Positions 56,353-64,000 of a stretch of DNA of 64,000 nt are shown one piece after another. Both the position numbers and the translations under genes were made by a program. Source of the stretch: Comamonas sp. GB3 AK4-5 (lineage in GTDB: Bacteria > Pseudomonadota > Gammaproteobacteria > Burkholderiales > Burkholderiaceae_C); assembly GCF_041320665.1 (NCBI RefSeq), contig NZ_CP166730.1:496001-560000 (forward strand), read 5' to 3'. Positions within the stretch are counted from its first letter, which is position 1, and each line of letters begins with the position of its first letter. The notes beneath the pieces are model-generated. The model worked only from the letters and a program-made list of their open reading frames with translations. It did not search any database and was not told where the DNA came from.

Positions 56353-57147
56353 CTATTGTCGCGCCACTGCGGATTCCCCACCGCTCACCTGGCTCTTGTG
56401 CACCTTGTCGATGCGGGTCTTTGTGAGGGCACGGTCCGGTTCAAACACCCGGTTGCGCAGTGCTGTCAGGTCCAGCACACGCAGGCCGCCGTACTCCACC
56501 TGGATCACGCCTTCGGCCTCCAGCGCGGCCAGGGCCTCGTTGACGCGCTGGCGCGACAGGCCCACCAGATAGGCCAGTTCCTGCTGGGTGATGCGCAACA
56601 CCAGCCCCACGCCGGGGTAGAGCACGGGATTGAACAAGGCCGCCAGGCTGCGGGCTACGCGCACCTCGGGGTTGTTGAGGCGGTCAATCTCGCGTGCGGC
56701 GATGAACTGGCCCAGGCGCTCGTTGAGCTGGTTCATGACAAAGCGGTTGAAACCGATGGAGTGGTCCAGCAACCAGTGAAACGTATCCACCGGCAGGCCA
56801 GCCACCACGCTTTTGCGCAGGGCCTGGATGTTGTAGCGGTAGGTTTCGCGCTTGAGCACCGTGCCCTCGCCGAACCAGCCCCCGGGGGGAACGCCGGTGA
56901 ACGTCATGGTCAGGCCCTGGGCGTTGTCGGCGCTCATCTTGAGCAGCCCCTCGGTCAAACCCATCCAGTAGGTGACGGCGCGGCCCATGGTGCAGATCAG
57001 CTCGCCGGTCTCGACCTCGACCACCTGCAGATCGACCACGGCCCGCTCGCGCTCGGCGGGCTGGAGCAGGCGCAGCCAGGGGATTCCATCCAGCTCATGG
57101 GGCGTGGGACTGCGGCGGCGTTGGTGAAGAGGCGGTGACGAAGACAT
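56353..57147 (-). CDS. Crp/Fnr-family regulator
   Basis: A 264-residue regulator with an N-terminal cyclic-nucleotide-binding-type fold (GELICTMGRAVTYWMGLTEG, PPGGWFGEGTVLK) and a C-terminal winged helix, with ITQQELAYLVGLSRQRVNEALAALEAEGV as the recognition part. No cysteine cluster of the Fnr type is seen. Start is uncertain: 57186 (MFVRVQN) also has a good site. It is divergent from the acyl-CoA synthetase and ABC genes, so it probably controls them. Confidence 0.85.
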   Translation of the reverse strand: MSSSPPLHQRRRSPTPHELDGIPWLRLLQPAERERAVVDLQVVEVETGELICTMGRAVTYWMGLTEGLLKMSADNAQGLTMTFTGVPPGGWFGEGTVLKRETYRYNIQALRKSVVAGLPVDTFHWLLDHSIGFNRFVMNQLNERLGQFIAAREIDRLNNPEVRVARSLAALFNPVLYPGVGLVLRITQQELAYLVGLSRQRVNEALAALEAEGVIQVEYGGLRVLDLTALRNRVFEPDRALTKTRIDKVHKSQVSGGESAVARQ

Positions 57148-57509
57148 AGTGCCTGAGCATGGCCTGTTCTGCACCCTCACAAACATTGGGTTTTCCCCCA
57201 GGCTTGTATGCAAATTTTGCTTCGCCGCAAGCAGACAACACCACAAACCGACGGCCGGTAGTCTGCAAAAACCTGGCCTGCACTGCGCAACGTGAACGCC
57301 ACCCACTGATTTGGCGCAAGGGCCGGGTGGCGATTTCCGCCATCGTCCGACAAGTCGAGCGCGTTTTCCCGATCAGGAGTTTCCCCCGGAAAGTCGTCGC
57401 AAAGACAACCAGACGTCAAATCGATTCCTACTATCACGGCAATACCCCGCTGGTGTCGGACCTTGATCCGGCGCCATGGCCAGCAACCAGCATCCTGTGA
57501 GGAACCGGA
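57148..57509. promoter_or_regulatory. divergent control region, Crp/Fnr gene and acyl-CoA synthetase
   Basis: 362 bp between the divergent genes. It probably carries operators of the adjacent regulator, but I found no clear TTGAT-N4-ATCAA or TGTGA-N6-TCACA palindrome. Confidence 0.4.
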
Positions 57510-59441
57510 ATGAGCAGCACATTCCCGCATCTGCTTCTGAAGCACGCCGCCGAACGCCCCCAGGCGCCCGCGCTGCGTGAAAAGGAGTACGGCATATGGC
57601 AAACCTGGACCTGGGAGGAAGTCGCTCGCGATGTGCGCGCCTTCGCCTGCGGCCTGGCCGACCTGGGCCTGAGCAAGGGCCAGAACCTGGCCTTCATCAG
57701 CGACAACCGGCCCCATCTGTATATGGGCTTTGTGGCCGTGCAGAGCCTGGGCGCCGTGCCCATTCCGCTCTACCAGGATGCCGTGGCCCAGGAAATGACT
57801 TTCGTCATGCAGGATGCCGACATCGCATTCGCCTTTGCCGAAAACCAAGAGCAGGTGGACAAGCTGCTGGAAGTGCGCGAGACCGTGCCCAGCATTCGCC
57901 ACATCATCTATGACGACCCACGCGGCCTGCGCAAATACGACCAGCCCGGCCTGATCAGCGTGGAACAGCTCAAGGAGCGTGGCCGCGCCTGGGACCAGGC
58001 CCATCCCGGCGCCTGGGATACCTTGGTTCAGCAGGTCAAGACCAGCGATGTCTCCGTCATCCTCTACACCTCGGGCACCACCGGCAAGCCCAAGGGCGTC
58101 TGCCAGACGCACAGCAGCTTTGTGGGCTCGGCCCAGGGCGCCGTGGAAGTGGACAACCTGACGCCGTCGGACAACGTCATCTCCTATCTGCCACCGGCCT
58201 GGGTGGGCGATCATTTGTTCTCGCTGGCGCAATGGATGGTGGCCGGCTTCACCATCAACTGCCCCGAGTCAGCAGCCACGGTCAACATCGACCTGCGCGA
58301 GATTGGCCCCAGCTATTACTTTGCCCCGCCGCGCGTGTTTGAAGGCATGCTGACCTCGGTCTCCATCCGCATGGAAGACGCCGCACCCGCCAAGCGCTGG
58401 CTGTATGCCCAATGCATGCAGCTGGCCAAGCGCGTGGGCGCCGACATCCTGGATGGCAAGCCCGTGGGCGCGCTGGACCGCATCAAATACAAGCTGGGCG
58501 ACCTGCTGATCTACGGACCGCTGCGCAATGTGATGGGGCTGTCGCGCATCCGCGTGGCCTATACGGCGGGCGCCGCCATCGGCCCGGACCTGTTTCGGTT
58601 TTTCCGCTCCATCGGCATCAACCTCAAGCAGCTCTATGGCCAGACCGAAACCTGCGCCTATGTCTGCATCCAGAAAAACGGCCAGGTCAAGCTCAACACC
58701 GTGGGCCAGGCCGCGCCCGGCATCGAGCTGAAGATTGCCGACAACGGCGAGGTACTGGTCAAGGGCGTGTCGGTGCTCAAGGAGTACTACAAGCGCCCCG
58801 ACGCCACGGCCGAAGTCATTGACGAAAACGGCTATTTCCACACCGGTGACGCCGGCGTGCTGGACGCCGACGGCCACCTGCGCATCATCGACCGCGCCAA
58901 GGACGTGGGCAAGACCAACACCGGCGCCATGTTTGCGCCCAACTACATCGAGAACAAGCTCAAGTTCTTCCCCCACATCAAGGAAGCCGTGTGCTTTGGC
59001 AATGGCCGCGACCAGGTCTGCGCCTTCATCAATATCGACTACGAAGCCGTGGGCAACTGGGCCGAGCGCCAGAACATTCCCTATGGCGGCTATGTGGACC
59101 TGGCCTCCAAGGCCAAGGTGCTGGAGCTGGTGGCCGAGTGCATAGGCGAGGTCAACGCCGACCTGGCCTCCGAAGCCGGCATGGCCGACACCCAGGTGGC
59201 ACGCTTTTTGGTGCTGCACAAGGAGCTGGACCCCGATGACGACGAGCTGACCCGCACCCGCAAGGTGCGCCGCAACTTCATCGCCGACAAGTACGGCGTG
59301 CTGGTGGACGCGCTCTATGATGGCCGCACCGCGCAGTTCATCGAGACCCAGGTCAAGTTTGAAGACGGGCGCACCGGCTCTGTCAGCGCCACGCTCCAGA
59401 TTCTGGACGCCAAGATCCACCCGGCCACCCTTGCCGCCTGA
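57510..59441 (+). CDS. AMP-forming acyl-CoA synthetase (long-chain type)
   Basis: A 643-residue adenylate-forming enzyme that would activate a carboxylic acid to its CoA thioester. The ATP loop TSGTTGKPKG is at residues 187-196, followed by LYGQTETCAY and YFHTGDAGVLDADGHLRIIDRAKD. Length and ending (DDDELTRTRKVRRNFIADKY) fit the long-chain/FadD15 group. It is first in an operon with a branched-chain-type ABC transporter, so the substrate is probably an imported acid; which one is unknown. Confidence 0.9.
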   Translation: MSSTFPHLLLKHAAERPQAPALREKEYGIWQTWTWEEVARDVRAFACGLADLGLSKGQNLAFISDNRPHLYMGFVAVQSLGAVPIPLYQDAVAQEMTFVMQDADIAFAFAENQEQVDKLLEVRETVPSIRHIIYDDPRGLRKYDQPGLISVEQLKERGRAWDQAHPGAWDTLVQQVKTSDVSVILYTSGTTGKPKGVCQTHSSFVGSAQGAVEVDNLTPSDNVISYLPPAWVGDHLFSLAQWMVAGFTINCPESAATVNIDLREIGPSYYFAPPRVFEGMLTSVSIRMEDAAPAKRWLYAQCMQLAKRVGADILDGKPVGALDRIKYKLGDLLIYGPLRNVMGLSRIRVAYTAGAAIGPDLFRFFRSIGINLKQLYGQTETCAYVCIQKNGQVKLNTVGQAAPGIELKIADNGEVLVKGVSVLKEYYKRPDATAEVIDENGYFHTGDAGVLDADGHLRIIDRAKDVGKTNTGAMFAPNYIENKLKFFPHIKEAVCFGNGRDQVCAFINIDYEAVGNWAERQNIPYGGYVDLASKAKVLELVAECIGEVNADLASEAGMADTQVARFLVLHKELDPDDDELTRTRKVRRNFIADKYGVLVDALYDGRTAQFIETQVKFEDGRTGSVSATLQILDAKIHPATLAA

Positions 59442-59461
59442 CCGCAAAAAGACCAGCAGCC

Positions 59462-60247
59462 ATGACAGACAAGAACATCGGCGATGTCATCTTGGACATC
59501 CAGAACATCAGCCTGCGCTTCGGCGGGGTGAAGGCCTTGACCGACATCTCGTTCAATGTGCGCGAGCATGAGATCCGCTCCATCATCGGCCCCAATGGCG
59601 CCGGCAAGAGCTCCATGCTCAACTGCATCAACGGGGTCTACACACCGTCCGAAGGCTCCATCACCTTCCGTGGTCAGAAGTTCGACCACATGAACAGCCG
59701 CCAGGTGGCCGAGATGGGCGTGGCCCGTACCTTCCAGAACCTGGCGCTGTTCAAGGGCATGAGCGTGATCGACAACATCATGACCGGCCGCAACCTGAAG
59801 ATCAAAAGCAATATTTTGATGCAGGCCCTGCGCATAGGCCCGGCGGAAAAAGAAGAGATCGCCCACCGCGAATTTGTCGAGCACATCATCGACTTCCTCG
59901 AAATCCAGGCCTATCGCAAGACCCCCGTGGGCCAGCTGCCCTACGGCCTGCAAAAACGCGTGGACCTGGGCCGCGCACTGGCCATGGAGCCGCAGGTGCT
60001 GCTACTGGATGAACCCATGGCCGGCATGAACGTGGAAGAGAAGCAGGACATGTGCCGCTTCATCCTAGACGTGAACGACGAATTCGGCACCACCATCGTG
60101 CTGATCGAGCACGACATGGGCGTGGTGATGGACATCAGCGACCGCGTGGTGGTGCTGGATTACGGCAAGAAGATTGGCGACGGCGCGCCCGACGAGGTGC
60201 GCAACAACGAAGACGTGATCCGTGCCTATCTCGGCACGAGTCATTGA
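59462..60247 (+). CDS. ABC transporter ATPase, LivG type
   Basis: A 261-residue ATPase of the branched-chain amino acid (HAAT) family. Walker A GPNGAGKSS, signature LPYGLQKRVDLGRAL (the LivG form), Walker B VLLLDEPMAGM. It lies 20 bp after the synthetase. A partner LivF-type ATPase is not in the window and may lie beyond its end. Confidence 0.9.
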   Translation: MTDKNIGDVILDIQNISLRFGGVKALTDISFNVREHEIRSIIGPNGAGKSSMLNCINGVYTPSEGSITFRGQKFDHMNSRQVAEMGVARTFQNLALFKGMSVIDNIMTGRNLKIKSNILMQALRIGPAEKEEIAHREFVEHIIDFLEIQAYRKTPVGQLPYGLQKRVDLGRALAMEPQVLLLDEPMAGMNVEEKQDMCRFILDVNDEFGTTIVLIEHDMGVVMDISDRVVVLDYGKKIGDGAPDEVRNNEDVIRAYLGTSH

Positions 60248-60256
60248 GATGGGACA

Positions 60257-60380
60257 CCCCCTGAGTCGCCTGCGGCACCTTCCCCTGAAATTGGGAAACA
60301 GGGAGACGAAATCCTCGCTGAGGGGTGACGCGGCGGGGCGGCCCTTGCTCGCTGTCTCTGAGCTGGGCTGTGCCAGTTTT
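60257..60380 (+). repeat. 3'-end dispersed element, copy R6 (after livG-type gene)
   Basis: Begins CCCCCTGAGTCGCCTGCGGC, 9 nt after the stop, has GGGGCGGCCCTTGCTCG and ends CTGG-N6-CCAG-TTTT. It lies inside an apparent operon, before the permease gene. Confidence 0.85.
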
Positions 60381-60451
60381 ATGCGCTGCGCCCCAGGCTT
60401 TACTTCTCGCGCCTTTGCTTGCGGCAACCGAATCTGAATGAGAGCAAATCT

Positions 60452-61381
60452 ATGGCCTTCTTTCTCGAAACCCTGTTTGGCGGCCTGATGGCCGGCATGC
60501 TCTACGCCCTGGTGGCGCTGGGCTTTGTGCTGATCTTCAAGGCCTCTGGCGTCTTTAACTTTGCCCAGGGCGCCATGGTGCTGTTTGCAGCCCTGGCCAT
60601 GGCACGTTTTGCGGAATGGATTCCGCAGTGGACCGGCATCGAAAGCAAGCTGCTGGCGAATACGGCGGCCTTTGTCATCGCCGCCGCCATCATGTTTGTC
60701 TGCGCCTGGGTCATTGAGCGTCTGGTGCTGCGCCACCTGGTGAACCAGGATGCAGCCACGCTGCTGATGGCCACCCTGGGCATCACCTACTTCATGGAAG
60801 GTGTGGGCCAGACCCTGTTCGGCAGCGAGATCTACAAGATCGACATCGGCATGCCCAAGGACCCCGTGTTCCTGCTGGATTCGGTGTTCGACGGCGGCGT
60901 GATGGTCAACCAGGAAGACGTGATCGCTGCCGTGATCGCCGCCTGCCTGGTGGCCGCCCTGTCCCTGTTCTTCCAGAAAACCAGCACCGGCCGCGCCCTG
61001 CGCGCCGTGGCCGATGACCACCAGGCCGCCCAGTCCATCGGCATTCCGCTGAACCGCATCTGGGTCATCGTCTGGTGCGTGGCCGGCATCGTGGCCCTGG
61101 TGGCCGGGATGATCTGGGGCTCCAAGCTGGGCGTGCAGTTCACGCTCACCACCGTCGCACTGCGTGCCCTGCCCGTGGTCATTCTGGGCGGTCTGACTTC
61201 GGTGCCCGGCGCCATCATCGGCGGCCTGATCATCGGCGTGGGCGAGAAGCTCTCCGAGGTCTACCTGGGCCCCTATGTGGGCGGTGGCATCGAGATCTGG
61301 TTCGCCTATGTGCTGGCCCTGGTGTTCCTGCTGTTCAGACCGCAAGGTCTGTTTGGTGAAAAGATCATCGATCGTGTGTGA
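60452..61381 (+). CDS. ABC transporter permease, LivH type
   Basis: A 309-residue membrane protein with about eight hydrophobic segments. It has GLMAGMLYALVALGFVLIFKASGVFNFAQGAM, read in parts, and LRAVADDHQAAQSIGIP, the LivH cytoplasmic loop. The start at 60452 lacks a strong ribosome site. It follows element R6. Confidence 0.92.
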   Translation: MAFFLETLFGGLMAGMLYALVALGFVLIFKASGVFNFAQGAMVLFAALAMARFAEWIPQWTGIESKLLANTAAFVIAAAIMFVCAWVIERLVLRHLVNQDAATLLMATLGITYFMEGVGQTLFGSEIYKIDIGMPKDPVFLLDSVFDGGVMVNQEDVIAAVIAACLVAALSLFFQKTSTGRALRAVADDHQAAQSIGIPLNRIWVIVWCVAGIVALVAGMIWGSKLGVQFTLTTVALRALPVVILGGLTSVPGAIIGGLIIGVGEKLSEVYLGPYVGGGIEIWFAYVLALVFLLFRPQGLFGEKIIDRV

Positions 61382-61517
61382 AACAAGCGATCACCCCGGA
61401 GGGGTCTTTGCGCACAGCGCAAAGGATGATCTTCCAGCAAGGCGTGCGCTGCACGCCGCCGCTAAAAGATCAGTGCAAACCGTGATCTTCCAGCAAGAAA
61501 AAAATTAGGAGAGAGAC
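61382..61517 (+). other. livH-livM spacer with direct repeats and hairpins
   Basis: TGATCTTCCAGCAAG occurs twice, at 61427-61441 and 61483-61497. Hairpins CTTTGCGC-ACA-GCGCAAAG (61406-61424) and GGCGTGC-GCT-GCACGCC (61441-61457) lie around the first copy. There is no T run. AGGAGAGAG before livM is a good ribosome site. Confidence 0.7.
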
Positions 61518-62594
61518 ATGTTCTATCGTGAAAACGGTCAGTTCAAAACCAGCTACCGTGCGGACCAGCAGATCTTCACCATCCGCCAGGACAAGGTCGC
61601 CATTCTGGCGCTGATTCTTGCGGCCTTTCTGGTGGTGCCCATGTTCGCCACCGACTACTTCTACCTGGCGATCCTGACCCCGCTGGTCATCATGTCGCTG
61701 GCCGCCCTGGGCGTGAATATTTTGGTGGGCTATTGCGGCCAGATCTCACTGGGCTCGGGCGCCTTCATGGCTGTGGGTGCCTACGGTGCCTACAACTTCG
61801 TGGTGCGCATGCCCGGCATGCCCCTGATTCCGGCACTGATTCTGGGCGGTCTGTGCGCCACCTTCTTCGGCATCTTGTTCGGCCTGCCCAGCCTGCGCGT
61901 CAAGGGCCTGTACCTGGCCGTGGCCACGCTGGCGGCGCAGTTCTTCAGCGACTGGATGTTCTTGCGCATCAAGTGGTTCACCAACGACTCGCCCTCGGGC
62001 TCGGTCTCGGTGAACAACCTGGAAGTCTTCGGCATGGCCATCCAGTCGGCACAGTCCAAATACCTGTTCTGCCTGGCCGTGCTGGTGGTGCTGGCCCTGC
62101 TGGCCAAGAACCTGGTGCGCGGCGCCATCGGCCGCGAGTGGATGGCCATCCGCGATATGGACGTGGCGGCCAGCGTGATCGGCATCCGCCCCATGTACGC
62201 CAAGCTCAGCGCGTTTGCGGTCAGCTCCTTCATCGTCGGCGTGGCCGGGGCACTGTGGGGCTTTGTGCACCTGGGTGCCTGGGAGCCTGCGGCCTTCTCG
62301 GTGGACATCTCGTTCAAGCTGCTGTTCATGGTCATCATCGGCGGCCTGGGCTCCATCATGGGCAGCTTCTTTGGCGCGGCCTTCATCGTGGTCCTGCCCA
62401 TTGTGCTGAACCTGGTGCTGCCTGCCCTGGCTGGTCTGTTCGGCATGAGCATTTCCACGGCGGGCATCTCCCACGCCGAACTCATCATCTTCGGCGGCCT
62501 GATCGTGTGGTTCCTGATCGTGGAGCCCCACGGCATCGCCAAGCTGTGGTCCACCGGCAAGCAAAAGCTGCGTGTCTGGCCCTTCCCGCATTGA
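61518..62594 (+). CDS. ABC transporter permease, LivM type
   Basis: A 358-residue membrane protein. It has ALGVNILVGYCGQISLGSGAFMAVGAYGAY, seen in parts, and the loop WMAIRDMDVAASVIGI, both typical of LivM. It pairs with the LivH-type permease. Confidence 0.92.
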   Translation: MFYRENGQFKTSYRADQQIFTIRQDKVAILALILAAFLVVPMFATDYFYLAILTPLVIMSLAALGVNILVGYCGQISLGSGAFMAVGAYGAYNFVVRMPGMPLIPALILGGLCATFFGILFGLPSLRVKGLYLAVATLAAQFFSDWMFLRIKWFTNDSPSGSVSVNNLEVFGMAIQSAQSKYLFCLAVLVVLALLAKNLVRGAIGREWMAIRDMDVAASVIGIRPMYAKLSAFAVSSFIVGVAGALWGFVHLGAWEPAAFSVDISFKLLFMVIIGGLGSIMGSFFGAAFIVVLPIVLNLVLPALAGLFGMSISTAGISHAELIIFGGLIVWFLIVEPHGIAKLWSTGKQKLRVWPFPH

Positions 62595-62701
62595 CCCTTT
62601 ATTGACCCCCATTGATCCCCTGTTGAGTTTGCAAGGTGTGCATGCGCGCAATGCGCGTTTTCGGTGACGTTGAAACCATTCCATAAGTGAGGAGACAAAC
62701 C

Positions 62702-64000
62702 ATGAAGTTCACCCGTCTGGCCCTGGCAACCGCCTTGGTTGCAGCAGGCGCAGGCTTTGCCACTACGGCATCGGCCCAAGCCAACGAGCAATTCTTCCCG
62801 CAGCTGACCTACCGCACGGGAGCCTATGCGGCCTATGGGATTCCATGGTCCAACGGCAAGGTCGACTACATCAAGCTCATCAATGCACGCGATGGCGGCA
62901 TCAATGGCGTCAAGCTCACTTACGAGGAATGCGAAACCGCCTACGCCACCGACCGCGGCGTGGAATGCTATGAACGCCTCAAGACCCGCCCTGGTGTGGC
63001 TGTGGTCGAGCCTCTGGCCACCGGCATCACCTTTGCGCTGACCGAAAAAGCCCCGGTCGACAAGATCCCGCTGATGACCCAGGGCTACGGCCTGTCCATC
63101 TCCCAGGACGGCAATGCCTTCCAGTGGAACTTTCCCTTCCTCGGCAGCTACTGGACCGGCGCCGACATCCTGATCCAGCATCTGGGCAAGCAGGCCGGCG
63201 GCCTGGACAAGCTCAAGGGCAAGAAGATCGCCTATGTCTACCACGACAGCCCCTTTGGCAAGGACGCCATCCCCCTGCTGGAAAAACGCGCCAAGATGCA
63301 TGGCTTTGACCTGCAGCTGATGCCGGTGACGGCACCCGGCGTGGAGCAAAAATCCACCTGGCTGCAGGTGCGCCAGAACCGGCCCGATTACCTGCTGCTG
63401 TGGGGCTGGGGCGTGATGAATGCCACCGCCCTCAAGGAGGCCCAGGCCACGGGCTTCCCGCGCGAGAAGATGTACAGCGTGTGGTGGGGCGGCACCGAGC
63501 CTGCCGTGCGTGATGTGGGCGATGGCGCCAAGGGCTTTAACGCGCTCTCGCTCTACGGCCATGGCACCTCGTCCAAGGTGATGCAAGACCTGCTGAAGCT
63601 GGTGCATGACGCCAAGCAAGGCACAGGCCCCAAGGACGAAGTGGGCACCGTGCTCTATGTGCACGGCGTCATCACCCAGATGCTGGCCATCGAGGCCGTG
63701 CGTGTCGCGCAAGAGAAGTTCGGCAAGGGCAAGGTCATGACCGGCGAGCAGGTGCGCTGGGGCATGGAAAACCTCAAGCTCGACGCCAAGCGCCTCAAGG
63801 AACTGGGCTTTGACGGCGTGATGCAGCCCATGTCCACCAGCTGCGCCAACCACATGGGCTCCAGCGCCGCCCGCGTCTACGCCTGGGATGGCAAGAACTG
63901 GCAGTACAGCTCCGACTGGTACCAGGCCGACGCCAAGGTGCTGGACCCGCTGGTCAAGGAGCATGGCGACAAGTATTTGGCGGACAAGAAGATTGCCCGC
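62702..64000 (+). CDS. ABC transporter substrate-binding protein, LivK type (3' end missing)
   Basis: 433 codons are visible before the window ends. The signal peptide is MKFTRLALATALVAAGAGFA to about TTASA. The mature part is a periplasmic-binding fold with GGINGVKLTYEECETAYATDRGVECYERL and YVYHDSPFGKDAIPLLE. An AGGAG site precedes the ATG. Its length and sequence fit the group linked to aromatic or acyl substrates rather than leucine; that is inference. Confidence 0.9.
   Translation, partial: MKFTRLALATALVAAGAGFATTASAQANEQFFPQLTYRTGAYAAYGIPWSNGKVDYIKLINARDGGINGVKLTYEECETAYATDRGVECYERLKTRPGVAVVEPLATGITFALTEKAPVDKIPLMTQGYGLSISQDGNAFQWNFPFLGSYWTGADILIQHLGKQAGGLDKLKGKKIAYVYHDSPFGKDAIPLLEKRAKMHGFDLQLMPVTAPGVEQKSTWLQVRQNRPDYLLLWGWGVMNATALKEAQATGFPREKMYSVWWGGTEPAVRDVGDGAKGFNALSLYGHGTSSKVMQDLLKLVHDAKQGTGPKDEVGTVLYVHGVITQMLAIEAVRVAQEKFGKGKVMTGEQVRWGMENLKLDAKRLKELGFDGVMQPMSTSCANHMGSSAARVYAWDGKNWQYSSDWYQADAKVLDPLVKEHGDKYLADKKIAR

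Noticed and set aside
54228..56426. 732-codon plus-strand open frame over the pseudouridine synthase
   Set aside because: It is a mirror of the repetitive GC-rich gene on the other strand, with no family resemblance and no ribosome site.
61790..63964. 724-codon minus-strand open frame over livM and the binding protein
   Set aside because: Both sense genes are unmistakable transporter components; the antisense frame is a GC-content by-product.

Overview
The window is about 64 kb of bacterial chromosome dominated by one large flagellar locus. Gene order, protein sequences and the short intergenic repeats point to a betaproteobacterium of the family Comamonadaceae. Comamonas or a close relative is my best guess; it rests on overall resemblance, not on any marker gene. 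There are no rRNA or tRNA genes, insertion sequences, phage genes or CRISPR arrays that I can see.

Layout. (1) 1-5.5 kb, minus strand: rod/hook operon flgB-C-D-E-F-G-H-I, with flgI cut by the window edge. flgA is divergent, followed by flgM (good sigma28 promoter) and flgN. (2) 7.6-17.2 kb, minus strand: motA-motB-cheY-cheZ-flhB-flhA-flhF-flhG-like-fliA, i.e. stator, chemotaxis output, export gate, pole-placement GTPase and flagellar sigma factor. (3) 17.4-29.7 kb: eight flagellin genes, one on the minus strand and seven in tandem on the plus strand. The seven fall into two classes (A, B) arranged A-B, A-B, A-B-B. A sigma28-like promoter precedes each A gene and a terminator follows each group. 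(4) 30.0-32.3 kb: fliD-fliS-fliT (filament cap and chaperones). (5) 32.6-41.3 kb, a non-flagellar insert: htpG; an MFS transporter and a RidA-like gene divergent from soxR with a near-perfect SoxR operator between them; a Gly/Val-repeat lipoprotein; and an overlapping operon of metallophosphoesterase, Ser/Thr kinase-Usp fusion and SrkA-type kinase. (6) 41.6-53.6 kb, minus strand: fliF-G-H-I-J-K (terminator) and fliL-M-N-O-P-Q-R, with fliE divergent. (7) 54.2-64 kb: an rRNA pseudouridine synthase with a long repetitive Arg/Asp/Gly-rich N-terminus, a Crp/Fnr regulator, and a divergent acyl-CoA synthetase plus branched-chain-type ABC transporter operon cut by the window end.

How it works together. 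The locus encodes nearly all of the basal body, export gate, C-ring, stator, hook and filament. FlgM and FliA form the hook-completion checkpoint. The promoters of flgM, of the A-class flagellins and probably of fliD resemble the FliA consensus, so late genes are coupled to hook completion. FlhF plus a degenerate FlhG suggest polar flagella.

Most unusual features: the mosaic flagellin array, which has a 687-bp identical block and intercistronic leaders whose hairpins show compensatory changes; a family of about 100-130-bp elements found six times, each beginning 3-14 nt after a stop codon in the same orientation relative to the upstream gene; the FlhG homologue lacking a Walker A motif; the SoxR-controlled RidA/MFS pair; and the kinase-phosphoesterase operon.
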